Source of the DNA: Oscheius tipulae
Taxonomy: Eukaryota; Nematoda; Chromadorea; Rhabditida; Rhabditidae
Reading direction: 5' to 3'
Assembly (NCBI GenBank): GCA_037178975.1
Contig: JASJZH010000006.1
Span: forward strand, 3,968,001-4,032,000
Length of the DNA: 64,000 nucleotides
In this document: positions 35,612 through 47,360 of the stretch, piece by piece
Numbering within the stretch: position 1 is the stretch's first letter
How the letters are laid out: every line of letters starts with the position of its first letter
Program-made: the position numbers and the translations under genes
Notes under the pieces: generated by a model
The model's database searches: none
Told to the model about the DNA's origin: nothing
Seen by the model: the letters and a program-made list of their open reading frames with translations, nothing else

Positions 35612-37195
35612 ATGGAGGTGGACGATGTCCTTCCTGAAGCAGACGCTCTCAATGGTGAATGCGGGTTTGTCGACTGCTACCTCATCCCATTCTCACAGGT
35701 TTTTTGTTTTGATGTCTTAAACAAAGATCTTTTTTTAGAACTACGATGAAGTCCACACACCTTTGTCCATATTTATATGCATCTTTGGAACAGTCTCCAA
35801 TGTGATAAACATTGTGGTATTGACAAGGTAAGTCATACTTGGGTTAAACTCCATATCAACTTTTTTAGAAAACGGATGCGTACCCCAATTAATATCTTAT
35901 TAACTGGATTGTCAATAGCACAATGGCTGCTGGCTGCAAACTACCTCGCCTATCTCATCATCGAACACTACCGTATGCAATGGTACTTGTTTTTTAAAAG
36001 TATAGCATACATGTATTTCCAGTTACGACTTTTTATGGTCGGAGACAATGACGTGGTACCGTTTCTTCAATGTCAACTTGAACGTCGTCTTCCACACAAG
36101 TAAGCTCAATAGGGAAACAAAAACTATCTGTTATTTGAAGTAGCCTTTATAACAACAATTGTGGTGGCAACTTTTCGATACTGTGCCTTGAAGTATCCCA
36201 TACGAGCGAATCGGTACATCTACAAGACGAAACTGGCAGTGATTGCGAACATTGTGGTTTGGATTGTGGTACCAATAATCTGCATACCTGTTTTTCTCAT
36301 ATCAGAGGTAGACAATTGTTTACCTATTTCTAATCGGACCTATTTCAGGTTAAGCAAATTCAGCCGGGGGAACATACTTCCTGCGAGATTACAGAAAATA
36401 TGTTTGATCTCAACTATCAGGCACGAAAAAGATTAGACGCAAATATATCTTAAGCTTCAGGCCAATCCGGTACTTGTCTCAACAGTTTTTTGGATGTTTG
36501 GCATCGTCATGAAGTTAATACCTTCCACATTGCTGACAATCCTCCTAGCCGCCTTAATAAGGCAAGTTCTATTGCGTCAGGCCATGACTATCTGGTCTTC
36601 AGATCCCTAAAAAACGTCGAAAAGAGGCGGAAGAACTGGAAGCGGACTCATGGGCAGAGATGTACAAGTTCAGAGCGGAAAGTCAAAAAGAAGTTCGCGT
36701 CTAGGCCGAGAACAACGAGAATGTTGGTCATTGTCTTGATGCTGTGTGTCATTGTGGGTAAAAAGTCAATTACAACAACTAGACTCCATTCAGGTCGAAC
36801 TTCCAAATGGACTGCTGAACTTGATGACAGCCATCTGCGGGGAAGAGTTTGGCTTTAGGATCTACGATCATCTCGGCAGTTTGATGGAGATGCTCACTCT
36901 TCTCTACAGGTATTATTGCTACAAAGATCTTGGCTAACCATAAACGTTCAGTTCCGTCAGTTTTGTGCTCTACTGCAGCATGTCAAACGACTTCCTCACC
37001 ACGTTCCGGCTCCTGTTCCTGCCCTGGTATAAGCCCAAGGATCATTTTTCCACGTTAGTACCTGGTAAGAAACCACAGAGGGAACATAACTCAACCGTTT
37101 TTTTTGCAGCGAGCTATTACGCTGCTAATGGCTGCTCTGCTTCGAAGCCCATCCCACAAGACTCGCCTGTCGATGATGGAGAAAACCTTCTGTGA
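35612..37195 (+). CDS. DMSR-type (myosuppressin/FMRFamide receptor-like) rhodopsin-family GPCR
   Basis: Exons encode seven membrane segments. Helix 1 is IFICIFGTVSNVINIVVLTR, and helix 2 follows KRMRTPINILLTGLSIAQWL. The helix 3 region includes MTWYRFFNVNLNVVFHT, with FRYCALKYP after it in place of DRY. Helix 4 is VIANIVVWIVVPIICIPVFL, and helix 5 is VFWMFGIVMKLIPSTLLTIL. The basic third loop ends SRPRTTRMLVIVLMLCVIVE (helix 6) followed by LPNGLLNLM. Helix 7 contains SVSFVLYCSMSNDF. The TTRML...LP and SFVLYC signatures are those of FMRFamide/myosuppressin-type receptors (nematode DMSR/EGL-6 groups). The ligand is unknown; FLP peptides are likely. The model needs two GC-AG introns. ATG 35612 follows TTCATTACAG directly, a candidate trans-splice site. 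Confidence 0.87.
36421..36460 (+). other. candidate GC-AG intron (40 nt) in the GPCR gene
   Basis: The exon ends CTCAACTATCAG and the intron would start gcacga and end cttcag. Reading through meets a stop, and no GT donor gives the frame of helix 5 downstream. Confidence 0.55.
36562..36602 (+). other. GC-AG intron (41 nt) in the GPCR gene
   Basis: The donor is AAG|gcaagt, the consensus GC donor, and the acceptor is ggtcttcag. Splicing joins LLAALIR to SLKNVEKRRKNWKR in the third loop. Reading through gives a stop shortly after. Confidence 0.75.
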
Positions 37196-37830
37196 ATATT
37201 ACTGTGACCGTTTGCTTTCTGGTGATAACTTTCTTAAATATCGCATTGCAAATCGGGTAAAACCGCATTTAATGCTCCTTAGTGACGTGTTCAATAAATA
37301 TTTCTCAAACACACAGTTTATCACCAGATATGACTGGATCATATAATATTTACGATTTGGAGACTTGCTCTTCGAATGACTGATTCATGAGTATTTTCTT
37401 GTAAACGGATAACCAATTATAACTTGCTGTTCTTGTATGGCCAAAAGATCTGCTATGAGAAACAGGAATCAGTGGTTTGCACTATTGTTACTATAAACTT
37501 TGTGGATATATGTTGTTGTCATTTTTGATCCTGTTTTGAAGCATTTTTTTTCGAACGAGTATAGCCATTGAAAGTATTACTTTCTGGGTAATCCAGAAAA
37601 GCAAATTATATACGCGCTAAGATCCTGAAGCCGCGTCGCAGCCATTTCTGGGCGACATTGCGCTCTATTGAGAACGGAGCGCGATCGTTGCAGCGCCTTT
37701 CTCTGTTTTGACTTTCTGGTTCGACAACACGTTTTCTGGATCTACCGACGTAGGGAGAAGGATACTATGATATTTTACACAGATTCAATGTGTGACAGTG
37801 GTAACTTTTTGAGATCTTTTTTATTTCAAA
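37196..37830. other. intergenic
   Basis: 3' flank of the GPCR gene and 5' flank of the next. No gene is recognised. Confidence 0.5.
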
Positions 37831-39054
37831 ATGATAGGAGAATTGGAAAACAAGTTTCCTTTACAGGCTTCAGCTGATATGCTCCCCTCATCTTCTTCGG
37901 CAACTTCTGCTAGAAGAGGCTACCGAACCGACGATACGTATGTGACTTAAAAAGTTGAAATATTTGCCGGCCTAGCACGGATGATGTCAGTTCCGAGGAT
38001 GAAATAGGTGAAAACCGAAATCGTATACGGAAGAAACGCTCAATCTGTCATGCGATGTCATCGTCACTGATGATTGCGAAAAATAGGAATCGATCTTCTT
38101 CGATAGAATCGTTAGAGGCTGAAATGGAGCTATCTCCGTCTCGACGCCGTCGGATCAGGTGATACAGGCTTTTCTTATAGTGAACAGTTCTTAGACCTCG
38201 GCCAAATAACTCCCAATCACCATTGTCAACAAAAGAGGCTCGACTCGCAGAAGTTGATGAAAAAGGACCTCTTTCCGGCTACAGCACCTGTAGTTCTCTT
38301 ACAGAATTCCAACACAGTGACAAGTATTCCCCCGTTTTTCCTTCACAAGTAGTGATTTGTTTTTAGCGAGTCTCATTCCACTAGATCACCCAGTCCCGCT
38401 GAGCATGATAAGCGGACATTCCGTAAACGACTTCATAAAGATACACCCTCATCGTCACCAGAGCCATCTCGGTAAAATACAACTTTGTTTTAATATATTT
38501 TCGTTTCAGCCGACAGCGGAGAAGAGGAACAGTGTCTTCTGGCTCGGATAGTCCCACAAGAAAAAGAACTAAGGGTGGAAGGTAAGGCGTTTATTTAACT
38601 ATATTCTATTCAAATTTTAGCTCCAAAAAAAGTCTGTGTCATAATGCTGAGCCGACTCAATCCTTCACAATCAAATCGAATGCTCCCCACCTTATGTCCT
38701 ACGAAACCAAACAGGTTATAAGCTATACCAAATGCGTAACTTGTGGAGAGTCAGTCGAAACTTATATATTCATTATACTGATCGCTCAGGTTGACAAAAA
38801 GTACGCACACAGAGCTGAATGTCAATCTTCAAACAGCTCAACAACAGCCCATAGTCAACTACGTTCCTATTCCCGTTGCTGTCCCCTTACCACTACAGCA
38901 CCTCTATCCTCAACCGGTATCTGTACGCGAGTTGGTTCAGCAGAGCGAGGTAAAAAGAATGCATAAGAAACATATTTCGAATGTTCAGGAAGAGCTTGGA
39001 CACGGAGAACGAATGCTTATGGTTGCTTTGCGTCGCAAAGTTACACCACACTGA
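37831..39054 (+). CDS. Basic Ser/Arg-rich protein of unknown function, probably nuclear
   Basis: About seven exons. The translation starts MIGELENKFPLQASADMLPS and continues with acidic STDDVSSEDEIGEN, then many SP, RR and KR clusters (SPSRRRRIRPRP, SPTRKRTKGG) typical of nuclear localisation and phosphorylation sites. A more ordered C-terminal part reads SYETKQVISYTKCVTCGE (with a CxxC), then LNVNLQTAQQQPIVNYVPIP, a Pro/Val stretch, YPQPVSVRELVQQSE, and an end GERMLMVALRRKVTPH. A 41-nt intron with phase-2 borders joins CGE to LTKSTHTELN. I do not recognise the family. A chromatin or RNA-processing factor is a guess from composition. It lies about 640 bases after the GPCR stop and 340 before the next start, all on the same strand. 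Confidence 0.6.
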
Positions 39055-39391
39055 TTTTTCTACTACATTACGCTTGGTTCCTCAGCATCACATCTGAAAT
39101 ACGTATTTAAGCTTTCTGTAAATTTGTATTTGAAATCTCGAGATTGTTCCATTTTCCGGTGTACCAAAAGTGCAAGTGATTTCTATAGAGTATCGTGAAA
39201 GTACGCGTACAAACAATAAATATTACTATTCTCTCCAAACTTTAAGAAACACGATTGTTGTTCTAACTTCCGTGACAATCCTCCTACCGCTCAAATACTC
39301 AAACAATGCTGTCCGGGTCCACAATGAAGACCGACGGCGTAGTTTAAAAGAACGACGACAACACTGCTGTAACGGCAACAGTCCACCGGTC

Positions 39392-40685
39392 ATGCTCCTA
39401 ACGGCTATTCTGTTATGTCTCCAGATCATTTCAGTCAACTCGCAAGATAAAATGTTAGTTGCTCTTTTCCCTCTCCAATATTCATAGGATGCAATACGAT
39501 GACGCCATAATTGAAAGTCCCGTTCCTGACATTCATTCCACTGGTGATGTCTTTTCTAATGTTCGAAATGTCGTCCGACGGACGCAATGTGCAACGCTGC
39601 TCAACTCAACAGACCACAAACTACTTGGAGATTATCAGCTGGTGGTTATGGGAACCGGTCAGCAACCAGCTACGATGGTCTTATCAGCAGAGCCTGTACG
39701 TGAAATTGATATATGAACATAAGGATGTTCAGCTAACTGATCTGTTTCTGGAACAGTTCATTCTGGATTGGTGTACACGAAAAGACAAAGCGATTGAAGA
39801 ACTGAAAAAGCACTCCACACTTATCTTTGTTATTGGAGGTTTCCGCCATGCGAAGGTTAGATGCGGACCAACTTTAAAACGACTTAGTTTAGCACAGTTG
39901 TGATGAATACCCTCACATTGGAATCATGGAGGACCACTTGAGTCTGCTACAAGCAGCTCTAAGAGTCAACACTGCTTTTATTATTGGGACGGGAGGTGTC
40001 AAGGTTCGTGGCTTTCACGTCACTTCAATCCCGTTTAGGTTAGGTACTTGCAACGTAAGTTTGGCATTGCCGAAAATTTGGCGCGACGTTATCAAATGTC
40101 CCATCCTTCAATGGGGTCTGCCTATGATGACCTTTGCGCCTCCGAACGCTCTCCCAAGGGTATTGATACTAGCTTATCTGAAATCTGCCATCCCCTTCAG
40201 GACAGAATGAGATGCTAGTTCGACAGATGCAATGGACCGAAACTGTTCAGTATGACGCCGCTTTGAGGAACATGGATGTTTTACTAGTTCTGGTGGCATG
40301 TTGTTACGAGGAACCGGCTATCGACCGGATCTACGCAGAGAGTAGAAACAGTCTCATTGAAACGCTAAAACTAAGGTTCAAGGTCAACTCTAGCTAACTT
40401 TTTTTCGGACTTCAGAAGCACAGGAATTCATTATGAAGCACAAATGCCAACGCTCATCATCAATGACAGGGGTTCTCCATATGTACGCGTTCCGGCGAAC
40501 AGTAAAACGTTCATTTGGCTGCCAGAAGGAGATATCGGACTCGTAGTTTTTGCCGATGATGTTTCCAGACGAATAATCACGACCTTCAATGTATCTGTAT
40601 GTGGTTGACGTTTTATACCTAATGTTAATTCATTTAGCTCAACGAGGATCATCGCTACGAGCACAGAAAAATTCTCAAGCAATAG
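39392..40685 (+). CDS. M14 (carboxypeptidase D/E-like) family protein, catalytically degenerate
   Basis: Seven or so exons beginning with a signal peptide (MLLTAILLCLQIISVNSQ). Resemblance to M14B carboxypeptidases is clear in the second half. GIAENLARRYQMSHPSM matches the family (F..LA..Y...HP.M). DVLLVLVACCYEEPAIDRIY then ESRNSLIETL matches the E(I/V)T.ELSC...W..N..SL segment. A transthyretin-like beta domain follows (GSPYVRVPANSKTFIWLPEG), as in CPE/CPD. The zinc-binding HxxE of active enzymes is replaced (SAEPLTDLFLEQFILDW), and the catalytic Glu of the EIT.EL segment is Val. A secreted pseudo-enzyme or binding protein is therefore likely. Several family members in animals are inactive, so loss alone is not unprecedented. 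Confidence 0.72.
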
Positions 40686-40898
40686 TCTTTCATTATTTCA
40701 ACCGATCTCCTCTAAATGTTCAATGAACCGTTTGAAACAGATTTGTTAAAAGCGATCAATCCTTTGCAAGGACAAGAAGAGCATTCGCGCAGCGTTTTTT
40801 CTAGTCAAGAATGACCTTATCCCTTTGTTTTTGAGCGGATGTCTGAAGGTCGTTTTTGCAAATATAAGCAGCAAGTGGAGACATAAAGACACAGCGCC

Positions 40899-41907
40899 AT
40901 GTTTGCAGTGGGTCTGGCATCATCAGCAGCTCTTGTAGCTACTACCGTAGCTATCATCAGTTCCTTCATCATCGTGCATGATATCAACAACTTGCAAAAT
41001 GAAATCATGGAGGGAGTTCGAGACTTTAAGGTTCTACTCATTTCTAAACTGTATACAAAATGTGTATTTAGGTAACTGCCGATGACACATGGGACAAACT
41101 GTTTGACATGCAAGTTGTACCCTCAGATGCCCCGTCCTACCATGCTGTATTAGGAATCAGAAGAAGGCAGGCAGGATTCCCAGAGCAATGTAACTGTGGG
41201 CCACGTTCTAATGGATGCCCTGCTGGACCTCCTGGACTGCCTGGCCACGCAGGAAACGATGGAGATGATGGCATTGATGGTCAAAACGGACGGCCTGGAA
41301 TTAATGGTATCATTGTAGCGTGGGTCTGTTCACTCATTAGGTACACATTTGTTGTTCAGTATCACTCATGACATCCCAGGTGGCTGTATCAGGTGCCCTT
41401 CAGGTCCAGAGGGACCCCAAGGGCCCAATGGTCCGAAAGGAACTCCCGGTCTGGACGGATCTCCTGGATTTCGTGGTTCCTCAGGTGAAACTGGTGCTCC
41501 CGGTTGTCCAGGTAATACGCATAGTTATGCTTTTAAAAATCTATTTCAAGGACAGCCTGGAGACCGTGGACAGTATGGTCAGGCGGGAAGAGATGGTCAG
41601 CCTGGCCGAGATGGCAACCCCGGTACCGTGGCTACAGTTGGACGTGCTGGTAGAGCTGGCCGACCTGGCCGACCTGGAGTTCGAGGAGCTCCGGGACAAG
41701 ATGGAACAAATGGGCAAGCTGGGCTTGTTGGTAAGCCAGGACTTGAGGGGAGACCAGGCAGACGTGGAAGCAACGGCTTTCCTGGCGGACCTGGAAAGGT
41801 GACACTTTGTTTGCTCGGTAAATTACTAATGCTTTCAGGCTGGAGCTCCTGGCATTATTGGCGCTGACGGAGAGTATTGCCCTTGTGTTCCACGAAACCG
41901 TTATTAG
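40899..41907 (+). CDS. Cuticle collagen
   Basis: The N-terminal nematode cuticle collagen domain is visible: a membrane-like helix (ATTVAIISSFIIVHDINNLQ) and TADDTWDKLFDM. IRRRQAG follows, the usual subtilisin-like processing site before the triple helix. Cysteine clusters (QCNCG, GCPAGPP, GCIRCPSGP, GAPGCPG) flank several Gly-X-Y blocks, rich in GRP and GQD triplets. The protein ends GEYCPCVPR and a short tail. Such collagens are secreted by the hypodermis, cross-linked and built into the cuticle. Four exons are joined by short introns; the third intron begins GTAATACGC near 41512. Length (about 285-300 residues) is typical. The subgroup was not assigned with confidence. Confidence 0.95.
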
Positions 41908-41929
41908 AGAACTCAATAATTTTTTTTCC

Positions 41930-41935
41930 AATAAA
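41930..41935 (+). terminator. collagen polyadenylation signal
   Basis: AATAAA lies 23 bases after the collagen stop codon. Confidence 0.6.
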
Positions 41936-44342
41936 ATGAAATCGTCAGCCTAATGTACTTGTCGGTTCAACGGCTGTCCCGTTTGAATTGAGCTATTACG
42001 CGCCATACCGCTGGATGTCTCCGCCCTCTCGCACTCCTCACTGCCCCCGCCTCCTTCATATGTCTACTGCTTCCATTTCAAGTCTGCCCGCGCCATTCCA
42101 AAATTGATCTTACGAGGGTGAGGTAAGTTGGCAGCAAGCACGTCATAAGTTTTACATCCAAAGTTTGCAAAATACTCCGATGGGATGAGATATCTGCCAA
42201 GTTCGTCTATTGTCTCTCTGTTCACTCTTTTTTATTGATCAAAGAGCGTGTCACCAGGCGGTGGGTGTCGTGTCCGACTGGTTCTATTTAATGCAGTTGA
42301 CGATTTGAGTTTACCGTGCAATCTCGTCGATAGTTGTTGTTCTGTCACAATAGATTTTTCCGCGCGTTAGTGTTCATGCAATTTTTCTCTTTCCTTTTAC
42401 TCTCTTCAACCTCGTCTGCACTAGTGGGTGTCATGCTGAGCGGGGCCGAATGCCAACAACCCTCAATCAACCGCCGCCAACTGACCCTCCCTCCTGGGAA
42501 TCAACGCATCTGTTTTCTCTGCTGCTGCCGCACAGCACAATCATTGCATTATGCCAGGCTGCCATTTTCGCCCTCAGCACCGTACTTAGGAGGCGGCGTT
42601 CAATCGCAAATGTTGCATCTGTCCGCATAAAAGCAGTTAGCGCGGGGGTTTTCTCTTTAGCGATGGCCGCGGGTTGCCGGGCAGTATTGGAGCTAGTGTA
42701 AAGGCATAAATTGGCAGGCCGAGCGGACTGCATGAATAGAGACCGCCGAGTGGGCCGCCCAAACTCCGGCGCCGCTCACTTGCCGCTCGCGCCGCCAATC
42801 TATTGCCACACCCAGTCGGGCGTAACGTTTTTCGCTTTGATTTTCCCGCTTCTGCTACTTTACCCCAGTGGCTCACAGTCAACTTTTTGTGCCTTCCCCG
42901 CCGTAGTCTGCCACAAATACGCGCTGTTTGTGTTCTTCTTCTTTCCATTTGCTTTTGGTTGAAACTCTTGCTCATGCCTTGACTATATCTGACTGTTGAA
43001 GCTCTGATATGTCGATGCTTGTGCGAGAGCGCCATGCCGTCTGTTTCTCCATTGTCTTCTCGCTCAATTGTTCCAGAAAAACCATCTACTGCCTTTTGAA
43101 CAGCTGCACACAGGTGGGATATTCCTTTCATTTTGACGACACGCGACATTTTGTTTTTGACATTTGTCACAAAAATGTATAAATTGAGCTGATGTTTCTC
43201 TGGTAGTCAAGCTGCTTAAACCATCCAAATGAAAAACATTCGGTCTTCGGAGAGTCCGTCAGTCGGACATTTCCATAATCGGCCGCTCTAGCGGGCCTAA
43301 TCCAACGGTCGTTAAGGCCTAGCTCTGTTGGCCATTGTGTACGTGGCATGTTGCCTCGGCTATGTATTGAGCGCAGATCGATAGCGCACGAAAAGAAAGT
43401 ACGTGAATTGACAATCGACATCTGTCCGGTTCAGCGAATTTCGTCATGAAAAATTAGCTACTTAATCAGAAAACGCGAATTGTGTGCTTTCAATATCAAG
43501 AACCAGATAGCACGTCTGCTTTCCCACCGATTTCTCTCACGTTCGATTCAAAAGTGTAAAACGAAGCTGTTTAAATTTCTTATGTTCATTTAATCGAATT
43601 TCTTTTTGTAGGAATCGACAAAATGAAAATCGCCCACTCCTCCAGCTGAGACCGTACTGATGGATGATCCTGGCAGGCACGAGCACGTAAAAACCAACGA
43701 ACATTAAGTCAATCAATATCTCTGATCTACAGGATATTCCACACCGAAAAACAGTTGTCCCGTTCGTATCTCTGCCCGTCTTTGCCCTGTGAATAATGGT
43801 CGACCACAGGATTACGAACTTCGCAGGTCGATTGATAGAAATGGGCAACAAACAAGTAGTCCATCTTCAACATTGATCCATGTTTAGCACGACTGGTTCT
43901 TCGTAGTTATCTAAGCACAACCATTTTATTTTGTTTCTTTATAAAGACCGTAACTTTTCGTGTTGTCGTGTTTTGATTACGCAACTTTATCAAATAAACG
44001 CTATTATTTTGTCTCGCAATCTAACGAATCTGGAATGGAAAAGTAAAGAGCAAACAACTTTTGTGGTTTCGAAATAACTGCCAGATGTTCGCCGTACAGA
44101 CTCGGGAAAAAAATAAGAAAGAAAGGTTCGTGAGGATTTTCTCTCATTCGAAGATTGGTAGTCAACGACTCCGGTCACTCTTTTGACCAAAGCGTCTCCT
44201 AAAGATATCGTATCAGGGTGGTGATGCTTTCACATGCCCCCGGCGCGTCCTTTATCAATACGAAGTCTCTTCTAATTTTATTCCTCATCTGTTTCCAACT
44301 TTCGCTAATCTTCTGCACTTTGCGCTCTCGATGCCGTGAACG
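41936..44342. other. 2.4 kb intergenic stretch with a GC-rich island
   Basis: Between 42420 and 42800 the sequence is markedly GC-rich (CCGCCGAGTGGGCCGCCC, CCGGCGCCGCTCACTTGCCG) compared with its AT-rich flanks. No coding exon, tRNA or snRNA was recognised. It may be a regulatory region. Confidence 0.45.
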
Positions 44343-47297
44343 ATGATCTTCTTGCTACTCTTTGTAGTCGTTATATCAGCTGCCAAAGGACAAGATGAGC
44401 AGGTAGGATTTGATGGAGACATTCTTTGATCTTTCAGACTTTCGAAAACTTTTCTAACAAGGTCATCGTCTCCGGTCTTCGGATCGAAAACATTCACGAC
44501 CATGGGTTCATCGGTTACACGTGAGTTATTGCTATTGTACTCGTATTCCTTTTTTTAGGGATGCCTGGGAAACAGCTGTAGAGCCAGACGTAGAAGTTAA
44601 AGTGGTCCTCTATGGATTGTTGTTAAATACGGTAAACCACTGAATTCATGTTGATCTTTGGATTGTGTTCAGGTCGAATATCTTTTGGTGACGGATCATG
44701 TTTGTACCCACCCCGAATTTAACATCTCCCGCTCAAGTTTCCAATTCCAAGGCTCGCTGAGTATCGAGTTCAAGTTCAAATTCCCACTGTAAGCAGCAGT
44801 TGTTATGAAATTCGAGCCATTCCTTTAGCTGGGACAAACCGTGGCGCTTTTGCATTAAACACGGCGGCCCACAGGGAGATCTCCGTCTGATAGACGATGA
44901 TCGCACTTGGATCACTACCGAAAATGTCCACAAACAGGAATCGTGGATCCCCAAGGAAGTTCGAGTATATTGCAGCTCACTATAGCGAGAGTAATTGTCC
45001 ATTCCAGATTGTACTTATCCTCTTCCTGCTATTTTTCTCCGCGCTATGTTCCGGTCTCAATCTCGGGCTGATGAATCTATCCACTGAGGAACTTAATCTG
45101 ATTATCAACAGCGGTCAGTAATCCGCTGCTCTTTAAAATTGTTCAGGAGGTCCAAAGGAGGTCAGGTATGCAAAAAGAATCTTGCCGATTCGAAAGAGAG
45201 GAAACCAGCTTCTGTGCTCCATTCTTCTCGTCAATGTGGTATCCTTAATTGGATTCAAAGAATCTGCATACCATTCAGATGGTCAACAGTTCCATCAGTA
45301 TTTTGACGGAAGACCTTCTATCTGGACTTGTATCTCTTATCGGTTCAACCGCACTGATTGTTGTTTTCGGGGAAATCATCCCACAGAGTATCTGCTACAA
45401 GTAGGACCATCGTATTGTTGTACCAAAAACACATTCCAGATATGGATTGGCTGTTGGTGCTCAAACTGCATGGATTACGAGAGGATTCATGCTTTTCACA
45501 TTTCCATTTGCCTATCCTATTAGCAAGTTCTTAGACTGTTTCTTGGGAGAGACGTCCGTTCAGTTCAACCGAAGTCGTTTTGTGGAAATGCTTCGGATGC
45601 AGACGGAGAATGAAAAAGTTTGTTTACAGTAGAGCATCTGAAAACCACATGTTTTTAGGTGGGAAGCACTGAATTCGCTGAAGAGCTAAAAATTGTCGTT
45701 GGTGCAATGGAATTCTCATCAAAAACGGCAAGACAAGCCATGACGCGTATTGACGTATTCCCCGGTGCTTGAGTTACCTAATCAGACATTCAGGATGTGT
45801 ACATGCTCGGTGAAGACGATATTTTGGATAGCCAACTAGTAGCAGAGATTGTGGAAAAGGGCTACTCGCGGATTCCAGTTTTCTACAAGCATGACAGGAA
45901 CAATGTACGATATGTTTGCTATCCCAAAAAAAGGTCATTTAAGGTTCATGCTCTGCTTCATGTTCGGGATCTGGCCATGATTGACAAGTTCAGTGAAATA
46001 ACTGTCCGTGCAATTGCCGAAATGAATGCTCGAGAGCTGCGCATGGTGGATGAAAACACGACACTGTCGAAGCTTCTTGACGAGTTCAAACAAGTAAGTG
46101 CGTTATGTGATACTTGTAATGAAAGTAGGGAGACTATCATCTGGCTATGGTCTACAAAACACCAAAAACTGCGAGTTTCTTGGCAGAGTCAGAAACAACC
46201 TCTTCTACTTCTACGCCTTTGTTGAGAGCTCCTCCTGAACCTGTGACTTCCCATTTTGAACCTGTTTTTGTTGGAATTGTAGGTTTTTTGCTAGGTGTAG
46301 ACTATGTCTAATTTTAGATAACATTGGAGGATATAATTGAGGAAATTCTACAATCTGAGATTCTTGACGAGTACGATACGGTCATCGACAACGTGAACAA
46401 GGTCAAGCGACAAACAAGTCAGGTAATTCTTTACAGTGCTGGGTCTTAGGGTTTTTAGGGACGAGTGACAGAGTTGTTCTGCTGTGAGAAGAAGTCAAAA
46501 CCATTGTCCCACAGTGTTCTAACAGTGGTGAACAGCTTTCTTGAACAGCATTGCATACTGTTTGAAAACACCTACATGGAAGAGAAAGTGAAAGAAAAGT
46601 TAATTCAAAGTAATATTCGACAGGTTTGCGTAAAGCTTTTTGGTCTATAATCAATTTAAGGTTGTATTATTGCCACGAGAGCGAGGAGCACCATCCAGAA
46701 CCGTGACCCTTTTGGAAAGAGATGTACCGACCAGAAGAATGCTTCTACTTATCGAAGGCAAAGCGAAGATCGTTTTCAAGTCTGGCTTGAACTTCAATGT
46801 TGACTCTTGGACGTTCTTCGGAGACGCTCTCCTGGAAAAGATTATGAAGGCTCGACAGGAGAAAAAGTCCGTGCCTATCTCCCTTAGCTACAAGCCAGAT
46901 TTTGATCTTATTGCGGAACAGCCGTGCAGATTCCTCCAGGTAAACAGTTTGAGGACACAGAACCATTACAATTCTGCAGATTCCGGTGTCAACACTGCTC
47001 TATAGCCTTAAGATTTCAAGCATTATCAAGAATAGCAGGTGGTCGTTTGTAATTCAGGGAAGACTGAGCTTTCAGAGCTAGCGCAGATCTCGATGTTCAT
47101 ATTGAAGAAGATGTTGTTCCTACTTTGCGAAACCGAGAGAACCGCAAAAGCTCTGTAAGTTCAAGCTGTTTTCTAAAGAAACAAAATTTTAGCTACAAGT
47201 TGAATCTCACATTTCCACGGAAGAGGAACGAAGTCGTTCCATCAGCACCGTCGTGCCACGGGTACACTGTTCAAGCACAGCTAACCCCTACTTCTGA
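44343..47297 (+). CDS. CNNM (ancient conserved domain) family metal-transport mediator
   Basis: A multi-exon gene. The signal peptide is [17 protein letters not shown], followed by an extracellular domain. The DUF21 membrane domain reads [20 protein letters not shown], then [13 protein letters not shown], then [40 protein letters not shown] and [20 protein letters not shown] follow. The CBS-pair region shows [48 protein letters not shown] and [21 protein letters not shown] cyclic-nucleotide-binding-like domain lies behind it ([17 protein letters not shown] to [10 protein letters not shown]). CNNM proteins act in cellular Mg2+ efflux or homeostasis at plasma membranes; C. elegans has several (cnnm-1 to -5). 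Which one this is was not decided. All hallmark segments are present. Confidence 0.93.
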
Positions 47298-47354
47298 CAT
47301 ATCGACTATTTAAAACGAGTTCTTTACTACTTTGATTCTCAGTGCATAATAGTG

Positions 47355-47360
47355 AATAAA
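47355..47360 (+). terminator. CNNM polyadenylation signal
   Basis: AATAAA lies 58 bases after the CNNM stop codon. Confidence 0.55.
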
